Positions 17,926 through 27,048 of a stretch of DNA of 64,000 bases are shown here, in pieces. The DNA lies in the NCBI RefSeq assembly GCF_023100905.1, contig NZ_CP064686.1:4216001-4280000 (forward strand), written 5' to 3'. Under the pieces are notes generated by a model. The model made no database searches, was not told where the DNA came from, and saw only the letters and a program-made list of their open reading frames with translations. The DNA comes from Bradyrhizobium sp. 4 (GTDB lineage: Bacteria; Pseudomonadota; Alphaproteobacteria; Rhizobiales; Xanthobacteraceae). The position numbers and the translations under genes were made by a program. The first letter of the stretch is position 1. Every line of letters starts with the position of its first letter.

Positions 17926-18312
17926 TTATTGCGAACGAGGTACCTGCGGGCCGCTCGGTGCCGGAGCCTGCTGCTGCTCGTCGGCCTTCTTCAGCGAATC
18001 CAGGATGCCGCCCGAGGTCGGCGGCGCGATCGGTCCGCCACCGGCCGGCTGGGTCTGCGACGCCGGTGCGCCGATGATCGACGACGGCTTGCGGTCGTAG
18101 CCGGCATACCAGGACAGGAACAGGCTGGTGAGGAAGAAGCCGACCGCCAGGATCGCGGTGGTCCGCGTCAGAAGGTTCGCCGTGCCGCGGCTCGACATGA
18201 AACCTGCGCCACCTCCCATGCCCAGGCCGCCGCCTTCCGACTTCTGGAGCAGGACGGCGCCGATCATGACGGTGACGATCATGAGGTGAATGACGATGAC
18301 AACGGTCTGCAT
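17926..18312 (-). CDS. secG: Protein translocase subunit SecG
   Basis: A 128-aa SecYEG accessory subunit. It has two membrane segments, about 2-20 and 52-70, separated by the conserved QKSEGGGLGMGGG and TRTTAILAVGFFLTSL. The C-terminal 50 residues are a Pro/Gln/Ala-rich tail common in alphaproteobacterial SecG. It lies 140 bp downstream of tpiA and upstream of pyrG on the same strand. Confidence 0.95.
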   Translation of the reverse strand: MQTVVIVIHLMIVTVMIGAVLLQKSEGGGLGMGGGAGFMSSRGTANLLTRTTAILAVGFFLTSLFLSWYAGYDRKPSSIIGAPASQTQPAGGGPIAPPTSGGILDSLKKADEQQQAPAPSGPQVPRSQ

Positions 18313-18452
18313 AGTGTCCTTCCGTCACAAGCCGACAGCGCCGAGCGGCGGCCAATCGTGCTTCGCGGGGTTTTCCTGAAGTTGCGCGGTGTTACACGAT
18401 CAGACGGGTCATTGCCACCCCCGATCGGCCGGGTCCTAAGGTTTGAAGTTAG

Positions 18453-19208
18453 CTAGGAACAGCCCTGCGCAATCGCAAGGAAATCGACCGCCTTCAGGCT
18501 GGCCCCGCCGACCAGCGCGCCATTGACGTTCTTCACGGCCATCAGCTCGGCCGCGTTCGAGGGCTTGACCGAGCCGCCATAGAGGATGCGCATCCCGGCG
18601 CCGTCGGCCTTGAACCTGGAGGTCAGGAATTCCCGGATAAAGCCATGAATCTGCTCGACATCCCCGGACGTGGGGGTCAGGCCGGTGCCGATTGCCCAGA
18701 CCGGCTCATAGGCCACGACCAGATTTGCGGCAGTGGAGCCGTCCGGCAGCGAGCCGTTGAGCTGGCCGCGCAGGATGTCCAGGGTCTGGCCCGCATCGCG
18801 CTGCGCTTGCGTCTCGCCGATGCAGACGATCGCCGTCACCCCGGCGCGCCAGGCGGCCTCGGCCTTCTGCCGGATCAGAGCATCGCCCTCGCCATGGTCG
18901 GCGCGGCGCTCGGAATGGCCGACGATGATCGCGGTCGCCCCCGAATCCGCCAGCATTTCGGCGGCAATATCGCCGGTATGGGCGCCGGAGGCCTTGGGGT
19001 GGCAATCCTGGGCCCCCACCGCGACCTTCTTGCCGCGCGCCTTCTCGGCAAAGGCTGCGATCAAGGTCGCCGGCGGGCAAACCAGCAAATCGGCTTTGCC
19101 AGCCACCTCTGCCGCACCATTGAGCATGGCATCGAATTCGGCAGTCGAGGCCTTCAGGCCGTTCATTTTCCAGTTGCCGGCGATCAGGGGGCGGATGGCA
19201 TCGGTCAT
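18453..19208 (-). CDS. tpiA: Triosephosphate isomerase
   Basis: A 251-aa TIM-barrel enzyme interconverting dihydroxyacetone phosphate and glyceraldehyde 3-phosphate. Catalytic Lys in IAGNWKMNG, His in VGHSERRADHGEGD, Glu in VAYEPVWAIGTG, phosphate loops LYGGSVKPSNA and GALVGGASL. Start set at ATG 19208 by the family N-terminus; the open frame extends 5 codons further. Divergent from ppiD across 223 bp. Confidence 0.97.
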   Translation of the reverse strand: MTDAIRPLIAGNWKMNGLKASTAEFDAMLNGAAEVAGKADLLVCPPATLIAAFAEKARGKKVAVGAQDCHPKASGAHTGDIAAEMLADSGATAIIVGHSERRADHGEGDALIRQKAEAAWRAGVTAIVCIGETQAQRDAGQTLDILRGQLNGSLPDGSTAANLVVAYEPVWAIGTGLTPTSGDVEQIHGFIREFLTSRFKADGAGMRILYGGSVKPSNAAELMAVKNVNGALVGGASLKAVDFLAIAQGCS

Positions 19209-19431
19209 GTCAAATTCCAGCAAAATTTGGTTTGTGCATGCGCTAGCAGAGGTCCCGTGGCAGTTCCAGAGACCAGGGGCTTTTAACCGCAGGCATCGAA
19301 AGCCTGTCGGACCCGAGGTTGCGGGGGGAAAGCCACCACTTTATGATGATTGATCAATTTGGTGACGCGCTTTTGCGGAATCTGCATTAAGACGCGCTCC
19401 CGTTCCCCTCCTGCCAAACAAGTTGGACCAA

Positions 19432-21330
19432 ATGCTTCGAGGAATGCGCAAGGCCTCATCAAACTGGCTCGGCAAGACCATTATGGCCGTTGTGATGGGC
19501 GTGCTGATCATCAGCTTCGGCGTTTGGGGCATTGCCGACATCTTCAAGGGCTTCGGGCAATCCACCGTGGCCAAGGTCGGCGGCACCGAGATTTCGTTGA
19601 ACGAGTTCCGTCAGATTTACACCGATCGCCTCCAGCAGATCAGCCGCCAGTTCGGCCGGCCGCTGTCGCCTGAACAGGCGCGCGCCTTCGGTCTCGACCG
19701 TCAGGTGCTGCAGCAGACGATCGCGGAAGCCGCCCTCGACGAAGAGGCGCGCCGGCTCGGGCTCGGCCAGTCTGACGACCAGATCCGCCAGCTCATCATG
19801 AACGACCCGAACTTCAAGGGCGTCGGCGGCAACTTCGATTCGAACCGCTTTCAGTCCGTGATCCGCAACTTCGGCTATACCGAGCAGCGCTACGTTTCGG
19901 AGCAGCGCAAGGTCTCGTTGCGTCGGCAGATCACCGGCACGATCGGCGCTGGCCTCGAGCCGCCGAAGGCGATGCTCGACGTGCTGACGCGCTTCCAGAA
20001 CGAGCAGCGCGCCATTGAATTCGTCAGACTCGACGCGGCCCAGGCCGGCACCATCGACGCGCCATCGCCCGAGGCGCTCGCCGCCTATTTCGAGGATCAC
20101 AAGGTCCAGTTCCGCGCGCCCGAATATCGCAAGATCGCGTTCGTCGTGGTCTCGCCGGAGGAGATCGGCAAGTGGAGCGAGGTGTCGGACGAGGATGCCA
20201 AGAAAGCGTTCGACCAGCGCAAGGACCGGCTCGGAACGCCGGAGAAGCGCCAGATCCAGCAGATCGTATTTCCCAACGCCGCCGAGGCGCAGGCCGCACG
20301 CGAGCGGCTCACCAGCGGGACGTCGTTCGAGGACCTCGGCAAGGAGCGCGGACTGAGCGCGTCCGACGTCGATCTCGGGCTCGTGACCAAATCCTCGCTC
20401 GATCCCGCAGTTGGAGACGCCGTCTTCGCGCTTCCCGCCGGTGAAATCAGCCAGCCGATCCAGGGCCGTCTCGGCACGTCGATCGTCAAGGTCGACAAGA
20501 TCGAGCCGGGCGCTGAGGCGAATTATGCGAGCGTTGCCGCCGACATCAAGCGCGAGATCGCCACCGAGCGTGCGCGGGTCAAGGTCGCCGATCTCCGCGA
20601 CAAGATGGAAGACGAGCGCGGCGGCGGTGCCAGCGTGATCGACGCGGCGCAGAAGCTCGGCCTCACCGCCGTGACCATCGACGCCGTCGACCGTTCCGGC
20701 CGCGCCCCGAGCGGCCAGCCGATCTCCGGCATTCCGCAGGGCCTCGACGTGGTGTCGCAGGCCTTCAACACCGATGTGGGCGTCGACAACGACTCGATCT
20801 CTTTCAAGGGCGGCTATGTCTGGTACGACGTGCTTGCCATCACGCCCTCGCGCGACCGCAATCTCGACGAGGTCCGCGACCAGGTCGAGGCGCGCTGGCG
20901 CCAGGACCAGATCGCGACCAAGCTGAAGGCCAAGGCGACCGAGATGGTGCAGAAGCTCGAATCTGGCGGCAAGCTCGCCGACGAAGCAGCCGCGATCGGC
21001 GCCAAGGTCGAGACCGCCGCCGGCTTCAAGCGCGACGACTCGCCCGCCAGCGTGCCCGCAACCGTCGTGTCGGCCGCCTTCCGTGTCGCCAAGGACGGCG
21101 TCGGGCAGACGGCAGTGACCGGCGGCACCGAGGTGATCGTGTTCCGCGTCACCGAGATCGTCGATCCCACGGTCGATGCCGCTTCCGAGGCGGTCAAGAA
21201 GCTGAAGGACAGTCTCGACCGTGCGCAGACCGAGGAGCAGGTCGCTTCCTACGTCAACAAGCTCGAAACCGACATCGGGACCACAATTAATCAGGCCGCC
21301 TTCGCGCAGGTGACCGGCGCGAACCAGTGA
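19432..21330 (+). CDS. ppiD: Periplasmic peptidyl-prolyl isomerase, PpiD/SurA type
   Basis: A 632-aa envelope folding factor anchored by one N-terminal membrane segment (about 17-37, MAVVMGVLIISFGVWGIADI). A SurA_N-like chaperone domain covers about 45-170 and a parvulin-type rotamase region spans about 260-370. A second degenerate region fills the C-terminus. Start at ATG 19432 gives the typical MLRGMRKASSNWLGK; a TTG 9 nt earlier is less likely. It heads the plus-strand run ppiD-trpD-trpC-moaC, a known alphaproteobacterial order. Confidence 0.92.
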   Translation: MLRGMRKASSNWLGKTIMAVVMGVLIISFGVWGIADIFKGFGQSTVAKVGGTEISLNEFRQIYTDRLQQISRQFGRPLSPEQARAFGLDRQVLQQTIAEAALDEEARRLGLGQSDDQIRQLIMNDPNFKGVGGNFDSNRFQSVIRNFGYTEQRYVSEQRKVSLRRQITGTIGAGLEPPKAMLDVLTRFQNEQRAIEFVRLDAAQAGTIDAPSPEALAAYFEDHKVQFRAPEYRKIAFVVVSPEEIGKWSEVSDEDAKKAFDQRKDRLGTPEKRQIQQIVFPNAAEAQAARERLTSGTSFEDLGKERGLSASDVDLGLVTKSSLDPAVGDAVFALPAGEISQPIQGRLGTSIVKVDKIEPGAEANYASVAADIKREIATERARVKVADLRDKMEDERGGGASVIDAAQKLGLTAVTIDAVDRSGRAPSGQPISGIPQGLDVVSQAFNTDVGVDNDSISFKGGYVWYDVLAITPSRDRNLDEVRDQVEARWRQDQIATKLKAKATEMVQKLESGGKLADEAAAIGAKVETAAGFKRDDSPASVPATVVSAAFRVAKDGVGQTAVTGGTEVIVFRVTEIVDPTVDAASEAVKKLKDSLDRAQTEEQVASYVNKLETDIGTTINQAAFAQVTGANQ

Positions 21331-21344
21331 GTTGAAAGCACGCG

Positions 21345-22358
21345 ATGGACGACCTGAAATCGATCATTGGAAAAGTGGCGACCGGCGCCAGCCTGTCGCG
21401 TGACGAAGCGGCTTCCGCCTTCGACGCTGTGATGTCCGGCGAGGCTACGCCCTCGCAAATGGGCGGCCTGCTGATGGCGCTGCGGGTGCGCGGCGAGACC
21501 GTGGACGAGATCACCGGCGCGGTCGCGGCAATGCGCTCCAAGATGCTCACGGTCGATGCGCCCGCGGACGCCGTCGACATTGTCGGCACCGGCGGCGACG
21601 GCTCCGGCTCGGTCAATGTCTCGACCTGCGCCTCCTTCATCGTTTCGGGCGCCGGTCTGCCGGTGGCCAAGCACGGCAACCGCGCACTGTCGTCGCGCTC
21701 CGGCGCCGCCGACGTGCTGGCTTCGCTCGGGGTGAAGATCGATCTGAGGCCGGAGCAGGTCGGCCGCTGCATACGCGAATGCGGCATCGGCTTCATGTTC
21801 GCCCCCGCCCATCATCCCGCCATGAAGAACGTCGGCCCGACCCGGGTGGAGCTTGCGACACGCACGATCTTCAACCTGCTCGGCCCCTTGTCCAATCCGG
21901 CGGGCGTGAAGCGGCAGATGGTCGGCGTGTTCTCCCGGCAATGGGTGCAGCCGCTGGCGCAAGTGCTCAAGAACCTCGGCTCTGAATCCGCCTGGGTCGT
22001 GCACGGTTCCGATGGGCTCGACGAAATCACCCTCACCGGCCCGACCTTCGTCTCCGCGCTCCACGACGGCGAGATCCGGAATTTCGAGGTGACGCCGGAG
22101 GACGCGGGCCTGCCGCGCTGCGAGGCCGGTGCACTCAAAGGCGGCGATGCCGACGCGAACGCTATCGCCTTGCAGAGCGTGCTCGACGGCAAGCCGAGCC
22201 CCTACCGTGACGTCGCGCTGATCAACGCCGCTGCCGCATTGGTCGTGGCGGGGCGAGCCAGGGATCTCAAGGAAGGCGTCGTGATCGGCGCAAAATCACT
22301 CGACAGCGGCGCGGCGAGCGCGCGGCTGAATCATTTGATCGCGGTCTCGAACGGCTGA
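21345..22358 (+). CDS. trpD: Anthranilate phosphoribosyltransferase
   Basis: A 337-aa enzyme joining anthranilate to PRPP in tryptophan synthesis. The PRPP-binding GTGGDGSGSVNVST and KHGNRALSSRSGAADVL are intact, as are PAHHPAMKNVGPTR and FNLLGPLSNPA. It lies 14 bp after ppiD and 7 bp before trpC, so it is in one transcript. Confidence 0.97.
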   Translation: MDDLKSIIGKVATGASLSRDEAASAFDAVMSGEATPSQMGGLLMALRVRGETVDEITGAVAAMRSKMLTVDAPADAVDIVGTGGDGSGSVNVSTCASFIVSGAGLPVAKHGNRALSSRSGAADVLASLGVKIDLRPEQVGRCIRECGIGFMFAPAHHPAMKNVGPTRVELATRTIFNLLGPLSNPAGVKRQMVGVFSRQWVQPLAQVLKNLGSESAWVVHGSDGLDEITLTGPTFVSALHDGEIRNFEVTPEDAGLPRCEAGALKGGDADANAIALQSVLDGKPSPYRDVALINAAAALVVAGRARDLKEGVVIGAKSLDSGAASARLNHLIAVSNG

Positions 22359-22365
22359 GCCTGAC

Positions 22366-23187
22366 ATGTCGGACATCTTGACCAAGATCGAAGCCTACAA
22401 GCGCGAGGAAATCGCGGCGGCCAAGCGCGCGCAGCCGCTGTCGGCTGTGGAAGCGAAGGCCAAGGCGCAAGCAGCACCGCGCGGCTTCCTGCGCGCCATC
22501 AAGGCCAAGCACACCAATGGCGACTACGCGCTGATCGCGGAGGTCAAGAAGGCCTCGCCGTCAAAGGGCCTGATCCGCGCCGATTTCGATCCGCCGCTGC
22601 TCGCAAGGGCCTATGAGGCCGGCGGTGCTGCCTGCCTGTCGGTGCTGACGGACACGCCCTCGTTCCAGGGCCATCTCGACTTCATGGTGGCGGCGCGCGC
22701 GGCAACGTCACTGCCGGTGCTGCGCAAGGATTTCATGTTCGACACTTACCAGGTGGCGGAGGCCCGCGCGCACGGCGCCGACTGCATCCTGATCATCATG
22801 GCGGCGCTCGATGATGCCACGGCAAAAGAGCTCGAGGACGCCGCCATCGCCCATGGCATGGACGTGCTGATCGAGATCCACGACCGCGCTGAGCTTGATC
22901 GCGCACTGAAGCTGCGTTCGCCGATGATCGGCGTCAACAATCGCAATTTACGCACCTTCGAGACCACGCTTGCGACCAGCGAAACATTGGCGCCGCTGAT
23001 TCCGCAGGACCGGCTGATGGTCGGCGAGAGCGGCATCTTTACGCCCGCCGATCTCGCCCGGCTCGAGCGCGTCGGCATGTCGACCTTCCTGGTCGGCGAG
23101 AGCCTGATGCGGCAAGCCGACGTAACCGCTGCGACCCGTACGCTGCTGGCGCGCGAGACGACGGCGCGTGCGACGGGCACGCGCTGA
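22366..23187 (+). CDS. trpC: Indole-3-glycerol phosphate synthase
   Basis: A 273-aa TIM-barrel enzyme closing the indole ring in tryptophan synthesis. EVKKASPSKGLI, LSVLTDTPSFQG, LPVLRKDFMFDTYQV, IGVNNRNLRTF and VGESGIFTPAD are the expected active-site strands, and there is no fused PRAI domain. Neighbours trpD (7 bp) and moaC (1 bp). Confidence 0.97.
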   Translation: MSDILTKIEAYKREEIAAAKRAQPLSAVEAKAKAQAAPRGFLRAIKAKHTNGDYALIAEVKKASPSKGLIRADFDPPLLARAYEAGGAACLSVLTDTPSFQGHLDFMVAARAATSLPVLRKDFMFDTYQVAEARAHGADCILIIMAALDDATAKELEDAAIAHGMDVLIEIHDRAELDRALKLRSPMIGVNNRNLRTFETTLATSETLAPLIPQDRLMVGESGIFTPADLARLERVGMSTFLVGESLMRQADVTAATRTLLARETTARATGTR

Positions 23188-23188
23188 C

Positions 23189-23725
23189 ATGGCCCGTAAG
23201 CCGACCGCGACGAAACCAGCCAAGTCCGAGTCCAAGACCAAGTCCAAGACCGGCCCTGCCCTCACCCATATCGGCGCCTCCGGCGAGGCGCGGATGGTTG
23301 ACGTGTCGGACAAGCCTGCCAGCGAGCGGCTCGCGGTCGCGGAAGGACGCGTGGTCATGACCAGGGCGACGCTTGACCTGATCGTGTCCGGCAACGCCAA
23401 GAAGGGCGACGTGCTCGGCACCGCCCGCATCGCCGGCATCATGGCCGCCAAGCGCACCGCGGAGCTGATCCCGCTCTGCCATCCCCTCGCGCTGTCGAAG
23501 GTGACGGTCGAGATCGAGCCCGACGCAACGCTGCCGGGCTGCCTCGTCCGCGCCAGCGTGAAGGTCACGGGCACGACCGGCGTCGAGATGGAAGCGCTCA
23601 CCGCGGTCTCGGTCGCCTGTCTCACCATCTACGACATGATCAAGGCGGTGGAACGCGGCGTGCGCATCGAAGGCATCCACCTGGTCGAGAAGCTCGGCGG
23701 CAAGTCCGGCCATTACCGCGTCTGA
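23189..23725 (+). CDS. moaC: Cyclic pyranopterin monophosphate synthase (MoaC)
   Basis: A 178-aa enzyme forming cyclic pyranopterin monophosphate in molybdenum-cofactor synthesis. A basic leader of about 25 residues precedes ARMVDVSDK. LIPLCHPLALSKV and GVEMEALTAVSVACLTIYDM are the substrate-binding motifs. Start ATG 23189 lies one base after the trpC stop. Its usual partner moeA is found 9 kb downstream, beyond an inserted block. Confidence 0.96.
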   Translation: MARKPTATKPAKSESKTKSKTGPALTHIGASGEARMVDVSDKPASERLAVAEGRVVMTRATLDLIVSGNAKKGDVLGTARIAGIMAAKRTAELIPLCHPLALSKVTVEIEPDATLPGCLVRASVKVTGTTGVEMEALTAVSVACLTIYDMIKAVERGVRIEGIHLVEKLGGKSGHYRV

Positions 23726-23734
23726 TTGCCGCTG

Positions 23735-23899
23735 CTACTTCAGCGACGCGCTGATCGACCCGAATTTTGAATTGAGCTTGCTGCCCAGGCCGTTCACCAC
23801 GGCGATGATCGCAAGCGCGATGCCGGCGGCGATCAGGCCATACTCGATCGCGGTTGCGCCGGTTTCGTCGGCGAGAAAATCCTTCAAAGCATTCTTCAT
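23735..23899 (-). CDS. Flp/Fap-type IVb pilin subunit
   Basis: A 54-aa prepilin: short leader MKNALKDFLADETG, then TAIEYGLIAAGIALAIIAVV with the conserved Glu-Tyr after the processing site, and the C-terminal LGSKLNSKFGSISASLK. This is the major subunit family of tad pili. No prepilin peptidase or tad assembly gene occurs in the window, so it is an orphan copy dependent on a locus elsewhere. It converges on moaC with 9 bp between the stops. Upstream are three 18-bp tandem repeats. Confidence 0.92.
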   Translation of the reverse strand: MKNALKDFLADETGATAIEYGLIAAGIALAIIAVVNGLGSKLNSKFGSISASLK

Positions 23900-23914
23900 G
23901 ATCGTATCCCTCTG

Positions 23915-23968
23915 CGTCGTTGCGAAGACGTTCGTAGTTGCGAAGACGTTCGTCGTTGCGAAGACGTT
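23915..23968. repeat. Three-copy 18-bp tandem repeat upstream of the Flp pilin gene
   Basis: CGTCGTTGCGAAGACGTT at 23915 and 23951 flanks a copy with one change (CGTAGTTGCGAAGACGTT) at 23933. The array starts 16 bp upstream of the pilin ATG, so it occupies the untranslated leader or promoter. AACGTCTTCGCAACG on the pilin's strand is partly self-complementary. The remaining intergenic sequence to 24244 holds one 16-bp palindrome and nothing else I can name. Confidence 0.8.
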
Positions 23969-24031
23969 CGCAATTCGTGTGCCAATACGGACGTGAGGAT
24001 CGCCAGCACCTTAGATGGTTAAGCTTCGATT

Positions 24032-24047
24032 GATCATCGCGATGATC
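24032..24047. promoter_or_regulatory. Perfect 16-bp palindrome between the pilin and GGDEF-EAL genes
   Basis: GATCATCG followed directly by CGATGATC, with no spacer, roughly midway between the divergent pilin (start 23899) and GGDEF-EAL (start 24245) genes. A position shared by both promoters makes an operator plausible; a chance dyad cannot be excluded. Confidence 0.4.
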
Positions 24048-24244
24048 GGCAGAAATTGTTCGGCCGCGGAAGCTTCCGGCAATTCCTGCAGGCCGCGCGT
24101 CCCGCATATTGATTGCTTTTGTGAGCGTCCGTTCACGGCGCATTAACCCAGCTTGCTAACTTCGCCTCCACTCCGTTCCCGTAAACCAACGGATGTTTCC
24201 GGGGCCAAGAATTGACCCTGACGTGCGCACGACAACGATCGATC

Positions 24245-26977
24245 ATGATGACGGGATTCGGCAGTCGCCTTTTTGACCAGGCCTTCGTGCGCAGCGGACC
24301 GATCCGCTGGCTGGTGGTGGGCGGCACGCTGCTGATCGCTGCGATCGCCGTCGGCGCGACGCTGATGGCGCAGAATTTCCGCGAACGTGCGCTGCGCAGC
24401 TCCGGCCGCGAGCTGGAAAACACCGTGCTGATGCTGGCCCATCATTTCGACCAGCAATTGCAGGATTTCGCGGTCATCCAGAAGGATTTCGTCGACTACG
24501 TCCGCGCGAGCGGCATTACCAGTGCGGCGGACTATCGCAAGCGCCTCGCCGGCCAGGACCTCCATCGGATGCTGCGTTCGAAGATCGACGCACTGCCCTA
24601 CATAGGCGGCCTCAATATTATCGATGCCGAAGGCAATTTGATCAATTCGTCGACGGCATGGCCGGCTCCGAACGTGAACGTTGCCGATCGCGCCTATTTC
24701 CAGACCTTCCGGTACAATCCCGACGCTCCCGACGTCCTGATCGAGCCACTTTACAGTCGCATCTCCGGCGCCTGGACCATCCTGATCGTGCGCAAGATCG
24801 TCGGACCGAACGGCGAATTCATGGGTGCGGTCGGACGCGGCATCGAGCCGGCAAATTTCGAAAAATTCTTCGAGTCAGCCGTGCTCGGCGAAAGCACGAC
24901 GATCTCGATGCTGCACCGGGACGGCACGATGCTCGCCCGTTATCCCCATTCCAATGAATTGATGGGACGGAATTTCAAGAACGGTCCGTTCGCGCATCAA
25001 AGGGTTTTCGGGCTCGACCATTTTACCGGCCGCTTCATGAGCCCCGTCGACGGCGAGGACCGGCTGATTTCCTCACACGCCCTGCCTCACTTCCCGATCC
25101 TGATGATGGCCACCACGACGCGCGCGACGGCCCTGACGGACTGGCGCGAGCAGATCGGCATCCTGATCTCGGTCGCGGCCTCTTCCGCGCTGGCCATCGC
25201 GGGCGTGTTGATCGCGATCGTTCGCAAGCTCCTGGAGCAGCATCGTCTTTCGCGGGAACGGCTGACGCTGGAAAAGCAGCGTCTCGACCGCGCCGTCAAC
25301 AACATGACCCAGGGCCTGCTGCTGTTCGACGCCTCGCAGCAGCTCGTGATCTGCAATCAGCGCTACATCGAGATGTACGGGCTGTCGGCCGAAATCGTGA
25401 GACCCGGCTGCAGCTTCCACGACATCATTGCGCACCGCAAAGCCACCGGCTCGTTCACCGGCGATGTGGACCAATATGTCGCACGGGTTCTGCGCGACGT
25501 CCACGTGCGCAATTCCATGGTGGTCGAGACCTCCGACGGTCGCTCGATCCAGATCGTCAACGAACCGCTCACGGACGGCGGCTGGGTGGCGACGCATGAG
25601 GACATCACGGAGCGCCGGCGTATCGAGGAGCGCATCACCCATCTCGCTCATTACGACGCGCTGACCGACCTGCCCAACCGTACCATGTTCCACGAGCATT
25701 TGCGTCAGGAACTCGATCTCGTCGCCGGCGGCGAACAACTCGCGGTGCACTACATCGACATCGACGAGTTCAAGGGCGTCAACGACGCGCTCGGGCATCT
25801 CGTCGGCGACGAGCTCCTGAAGTCGGTCGCGCAGAGCCTCCAACGCTGTGCGGGGCGGGCGGACTTCGTGGCGCGCCTCGGCGGCGACGAATTTGCCATC
25901 GTCCAGAGCGCGGTGACATCGCTGGATCAGGTCAACGAACTCGTCGCGCGGGTGTTTGAGGCCATCCGCGCGCCGTTCGACTGCATGGGACATCATCTTG
26001 CCACTGACGCCAGCATCGGCATCGCGCTGGCGCCGCAACATGGAACGGCGCTGGACCAGATCCTGAAGAACGCGGATATGGCGATGTACGCCGCCAAAGC
26101 CGCAGGGCGCCGCACCTACCGCTTTTTCGAGCCGGAGATGGACGCCAAGATCCACGAGCGGCGGCAGCTCGAGATCGACCTGCGCCACGCCATCGCCCAA
26201 GGCGGGCGCGAAGGCGGCCTCGAGGTGTATTACCAGCCCTGCCTCAGCCTGAAGGACGACCGCATCACCGGCTGCGAGGCGCTGGTGCGCTGGCGCCATC
26301 CCGAGCGCGGCATGGTCTCGCCGGCCGAGTTCATTCCGATCGCCGAGGACACCGGCCTGATCAACGAGATCGGCGAATGGGTGCTGGCGACCGCCTGCCG
26401 GGACGCGGCGAACTGGCCTGACGACATCCGCCTCGCCGTCAACGTCTCGCCGGTGCAGTTCAAGAGCGGCACGCTGGCGCTGAAGATCATGGCGGCGCTT
26501 GCCGCCTCCAATTTGGCGGCGAGCCGGCTCGAGCTCGAAATCACCGAGGCGGTGCTGATCCGCGACGACGACACGGCGCTTGCAATCCTGCATCAACTCC
26601 GCGCCATCGGCGTCCGCATCGCGCTGGACGATTTCGGCACCGGCTACTCCTCGCTGAGCTATCTGCACCGCTTCCCGTTCGACAAGATCAAGATCGACCG
26701 CTGCTTCGTCAACGATATCGCCGGCCCCGACGGCTCCGCCAGCATCGTGCAGGCGGTCGTCAATCTCGCCGCCGCCCGCCGCATGACCACCACGGCCGAG
26801 GGCGTCGAGACCGAGGAGCAGCAGCGTCTGCTGCGTGCACTCGGCTGCTCCGAGATGCAGGGCTATCTGTTCAGCGCCGCAAAACCCGCCGACAAGGTGC
26901 TGGAGCTGTTCGCAGTTCATCGCAGTCGTCTCGCCCAGCGCGGCGGCAACGAAGGCCGCCGCCGCGAGGCGGGCTAG
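24245..26977 (+). CDS. Membrane-bound GGDEF-EAL protein with dCACHE sensor and PAS domain
   Basis: A 910-aa cyclic-di-GMP enzyme. TM1 at about 20-42, a periplasmic dCACHE-like sensor to about 290, TM2 at about 300-325, and a PAS-7-like domain (NNMTQGLLLFDASQQLVICN). A GGDEF domain with LGGDEFAIVQ follows, then an EAL domain with CEALVRWRHP, the metal-binding ITEAVLI and LDDFGTGYSSLSYL. Both catalytic signatures are intact, so synthase and phosphodiesterase activity are both possible. Start ATG 24245 is preferred over TTG 24212. Divergent from the Flp pilin; c-di-GMP control of pili or motility would fit but is inference. Confidence 0.93.
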   Translation: MMTGFGSRLFDQAFVRSGPIRWLVVGGTLLIAAIAVGATLMAQNFRERALRSSGRELENTVLMLAHHFDQQLQDFAVIQKDFVDYVRASGITSAADYRKRLAGQDLHRMLRSKIDALPYIGGLNIIDAEGNLINSSTAWPAPNVNVADRAYFQTFRYNPDAPDVLIEPLYSRISGAWTILIVRKIVGPNGEFMGAVGRGIEPANFEKFFESAVLGESTTISMLHRDGTMLARYPHSNELMGRNFKNGPFAHQRVFGLDHFTGRFMSPVDGEDRLISSHALPHFPILMMATTTRATALTDWREQIGILISVAASSALAIAGVLIAIVRKLLEQHRLSRERLTLEKQRLDRAVNNMTQGLLLFDASQQLVICNQRYIEMYGLSAEIVRPGCSFHDIIAHRKATGSFTGDVDQYVARVLRDVHVRNSMVVETSDGRSIQIVNEPLTDGGWVATHEDITERRRIEERITHLAHYDALTDLPNRTMFHEHLRQELDLVAGGEQLAVHYIDIDEFKGVNDALGHLVGDELLKSVAQSLQRCAGRADFVARLGGDEFAIVQSAVTSLDQVNELVARVFEAIRAPFDCMGHHLATDASIGIALAPQHGTALDQILKNADMAMYAAKAAGRRTYRFFEPEMDAKIHERRQLEIDLRHAIAQGGREGGLEVYYQPCLSLKDDRITGCEALVRWRHPERGMVSPAEFIPIAEDTGLINEIGEWVLATACRDAANWPDDIRLAVNVSPVQFKSGTLALKIMAALAASNLAASRLELEITEAVLIRDDDTALAILHQLRAIGVRIALDDFGTGYSSLSYLHRFPFDKIKIDRCFVNDIAGPDGSASIVQAVVNLAAARRMTTTAEGVETEEQQRLLRALGCSEMQGYLFSAAKPADKVLELFAVHRSRLAQRGGNEGRRREAG

Positions 26978-27023
26978 AAACATCGACGTACAGCCAAACG
27001 GCGCGAGCGACCGCTTGAATTGA

Positions 27024-27037
27024 AGACCGTTTGGTCT
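27024..27037. promoter_or_regulatory. TetR-type operator before the regulator gene
   Basis: AGACC-GTTT-GGTCT, an inverted repeat 12 bp upstream of the TetR gene start. A closely related site (GGACTGATCGGTCT) precedes the transporter gene at 27697. Sites of this form are classical for TetR repressors of exporters. Confidence 0.6.
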
Positions 27038-27048
27038 ATATATCGGCA

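Noticed and set aside
19350..19357. TTGATCAA between tpiA and ppiD as an FNR box.
   Set aside because: The half-sites are contiguous, without the 4-bp spacer needed.
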